This document shows, in pieces, positions 5,259-6,534 of a DNA stretch of 6,534 nucleotides; position 1 is the stretch's first letter, and each line of letters begins with the position of its first letter. The notes under the pieces are model-generated. The model searched no databases, was not told the origin of the DNA, and saw nothing but the letters and a program-made list of their open reading frames with translations. The translations under genes and the position numbers were made by a program. The stretch is from Clostridium sp. AM49-4BH (lineage in GTDB: Bacteria > Bacillota > Clostridia > Lachnospirales > Lachnospiraceae). Where the stretch lies: positions 1 through 6,534 of the forward strand of contig NZ_QUFB01000082.1 of NCBI RefSeq assembly GCF_003478335.1. The letters run 5' to 3'.

Positions 5259-5297
5259 CGGTTACCTAAGTCGGCAAAACACCGACTCAGATAACCG
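5259..5297. repeat. Long imperfect inverted repeat between resolvase and annealing remnant
   Basis: CGGTTA (5259-5264) pairs with TAACCG (5292-5297), and AGTCGG (5269-5274) with CCGACT (5282-5287), around a seven-base loop. Two further pairs lie between, flanked by A-C mismatches. It sits 12 bases after the resolvase stop. There is no real T tract, so it is either an unusual terminator or a DNA site such as an element end. Confidence 0.65.
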
Positions 5298-5308
5298 TAT
5301 TACTCATA

Positions 5309-5881
5309 TTATGCTTTATTTTCAGTTTTCTTTTTTCTTATCAACGTAGATTTACTAATGCCAGTCATCTGTTCCACCTGCCGATAGGAATGATTCTCTA
5401 ACAGCGATAGTGCATGATTTATCTGTGTATTAGAAAACTTCTTAGGACGACCTTCTCTAAAATCAGGATTCATTTTTGCAATCGCCTTACCCTCACTGGT
5501 ACGTTCAACTATCATGTCTCTTTCAAATTCGCTGAAAGCCAACATAATATTTCTTATGAGCTTGCCAGTAGGGGTATTATCCATTAAGCCCATATTGAGT
5601 ACATGAACCACAATACCTTTATCCAGCAGCATTTCAATAAGTTCAATCCCTTGTGTAGCACTTCTGGCAATCCTATCTAGCTTCGTAACAATTAGCGTAT
5701 CGCCTGACTGTAATACAGACATTAGTTTGTCTAATTCAGGGCGTTTTGTCCTTGTACCAGTAAACGCATCAGCATATATCTTAGTTGCTCCTGCTGACCG
5801 TAGGGCGTTTTCCTGTGCCTCTAAACTGTTACCGTCTTTTGCCTGTCCTCGCGTACTTACTCTTGCGTATCCATAAACCAT
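5309..5881 (-). CDS. Small serine recombinase (resolvase/invertase family)
   Basis: A complete 190-residue serine recombinase that would cut and rejoin DNA at paired sites through a phosphoserine intermediate. The catalytic domain starts VYGYARVST with the nucleophile Ser9 and Arg7. Further motifs are RPELDKL (47-53), [14 protein letters not shown] with Asp69, Arg70 and Arg73, and [16 protein letters not shown] leading into the long E helix. The C-terminal [10 protein letters not shown] linker and a helix-turn-helix (about 160-187, [18 protein letters not shown]) match the Hin/gamma-delta layout. All core residues are present, so it is probably active. Start: the ATG at 5879-5881 follows GGAAGGAG by nine bases; an upstream start at 5920 falls in the T tract of a terminator and is rejected. 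It could resolve cointegrates or invert a segment. It is the only intact recombinase in the debris region, and its leader holds an intrinsic terminator. Confidence 0.93.
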   Translation of the reverse strand: MVYGYARVSTRGQAKDGNSLEAQENALRSAGATKIYADAFTGTRTKRPELDKLMSVLQSGDTLIVTKLDRIARSATQGIELIEMLLDKGIVVHVLNMGLMDNTPTGKLIRNIMLAFSEFERDMIVERTSEGKAIAKMNPDFREGRPKKFSNTQINHALSLLENHSYRQVEQMTGISKSTLIRKKKTENKA

Positions 5882-5916
5882 AATGTGTATCTCCTTCCGT
5901 AATTTAATTTTGAGCA

Positions 5917-5946
5917 TCAAAAAAGAAGGTATATTTCAACCTTCTT
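5917..5946 (-). terminator. Intrinsic terminator in the resolvase leader (possible attenuator)
   Basis: AAGAAGGT (5923-5930) and ACCTTCTT (5939-5946) form a perfect 8-base stem with an 8-base loop. On the minus strand it ends in six Ts (complement of 5919-5924). It lies 36 bases before the resolvase ATG, too close to leave room for a full promoter after it. It either ends transcription from the upstream pseudogene or attenuates the resolvase itself. Confidence 0.75.
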
Positions 5947-5971
5947 CTCTGATACTTATGAATATAAGAAA

Positions 5972-6019
5972 TGACACCACTCCAACCCTTGATTTATCGT
6001 CAGGGGCGAAGCAGTGTCA
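5972..6019. repeat. Widely spaced inverted repeat upstream of the resolvase, possible recombination site
   Basis: TGACAC (5972-5977) and GTGTCA (6014-6019) are a perfect 6-base inverted pair bounding 48 bases, and the next four bases inward match at two of four positions. Small serine recombinases commonly bind imperfect inverted half-sites just upstream of their own genes. No central subsite is obvious, so a res-like role is tentative. It overlaps the -35 of the candidate promoter. Confidence 0.35.
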
Positions 6020-6020
6020 A
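5993..6020 (-). promoter_or_regulatory. Candidate resolvase promoter
   Basis: On the minus strand, a perfect TTGACA (6015-6020) and GATAAA (5993-5998, four of six matches) are 16 bases apart. This would give a leader of about 105 bases containing the intrinsic terminator. The -10 is weak, so the call is moderate. Confidence 0.45.
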
Positions 6021-6047
6021 TACTTAAAAGTTTTGAATAGCTCATTA

Positions 6048-6526
6048 TTACAAATATTCATAATACTCACATTGTAATAATGAACTATTTATATTAGTTT
6101 CTATGTCTCTCTCGTTTAGGTTATCAAATACAAAGTCACTTAACAAAGTTTCGTATCTAATCCTGTTAATTTTTCAAGATATACTATATTAGCACCATTG
6201 TTTAACATATTATAAATCGCTGTCTTTTTATAACTTCCTGCAGGATAGATATATTTATCTCTTTTTCCACCAGATACTTTTTCTAACATTTCAACCAATC
6301 CAAGCCCTTCATACACTCTTGGAAGAGTTCTGTTAATTCCTTCTCGCTGACCTTTTTTATTCTCGCAAGAATACAAATACTCGAAAATTTTATCCTCTGT
6401 AGAATATTTTACTCTGTACTTCATTTCTGCATAATTTACAGAATTGATTATATCTTTTCTCAAATTATTAGGCAGCTTTACTTTTACATCATTATGAATT
6501 ATTTTCTCTAAATTGTGTTGACCTAA
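6048..6526 (-). pseudogene. 5'-truncated, frameshifted ORF with weak integrase-like C-terminus
   Basis: From TGA at 6527-6529 a frame runs LGQHNLEKIIHNDVKVKL, then NNLRKDIINSVNYAEMKYRV, without an ATG start. It continues to a segment KKTAIYNMLNNGANIVYLEK-LTGLD that resembles the helix after the HxxR box of tyrosine recombinases (compare the family's 'atlLLnnGvdl--iq-llGH'), but the His and Arg are not in place. As sequenced it stops at 6140-6142. One base restored after LTGLDT lets it continue ETLLSDFVFDNLNER, DIETNINSSLLQ and CEYYEYL to double stops at 6045-6050, clearly coding-like sequence. The missing 5' end and the frameshift make it a pseudogene or a sequencing artefact. It could also be an unrelated DNA-binding protein; the integrase label is low confidence. 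Without the frameshift repair the readable part is 6140-6463 from a TTG. Confidence 0.45.
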
Positions 6527-6534
6527 TCAACCCC

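Noticed and set aside
5882..5920. Upstream start adding 13 residues to the resolvase
   Set aside because: It begins in the T tract of the terminator, and the ATG at 5879-5881 has a strong RBS and yields the conserved YARVST at the normal position.
1..6534. tRNA, rRNA or known riboswitch
   Set aside because: I found no tRNA T-loop/anticodon pattern, rRNA sequence or familiar riboswitch core on either strand by eye.

Overview
The window looks like chromosomal or accessory DNA of a low-G+C anaerobic Firmicute, probably a gut clostridium (Lachnospiraceae-like). The evidence is the AT-rich sequence, strong AGGAGG-type ribosome binding sites, an EFR1-type flavodoxin-ferredoxin gene, and debris of the conjugative and recombinase modules common in that group. 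No taxonomic marker gene is present, so this is inference.

Left part (1-3008), all on the minus strand. Read in the direction of transcription there are two units. (a) An ArsR-family metalloid repressor (1100-1399) is followed with an ATGA overlap by a DUF318/ArsP-type permease (106-1103). The start of a further gene runs off the left edge (1-82). The unit has a textbook promoter (TTGACA-17-TATAAT), with a perfect 10+10 palindrome at the expected transcription start, the likely ArsR operator. The permease carries one apparent single-base deletion near its 3' end. (b) A ThuA-like protein (2376-3008) is followed by an EFR1-family flavodoxin/2[4Fe-4S] protein (1553-2308), which ends at a good intrinsic terminator (1475-1508).

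Right part (about 3100-6534) is mobile-element debris: a large serine recombinase cut inside its zinc ribbon (3209-3973); a 75-residue plus-strand ORF (4219-4446) and a truncated plus-strand ORF (4519-4644), each with a strong RBS and a similar hairpin leader; inverted against these, minus-strand remnants of a RadC/JAB-like gene (4583-4758) and the C-terminal part of a phage/ICE single-strand-annealing-type protein (4830-5216); one apparently intact small serine recombinase (5309-5881); and a frameshifted, 5'-truncated ORF with weak similarity to tyrosine-integrase C-termini (6048-6526).

The points most worth a second look are: the repeated C-C-TATC-G-G hairpin with compensating outer base pairs ahead of the small plus-strand ORFs; an intrinsic terminator 36 bases ahead of the resolvase start codon (possible attenuation); the head-on junction near 4582; and three single-base frameshifts of the same kind, which raise the question of sequencing error versus real decay. 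I see no complete new multi-gene system.
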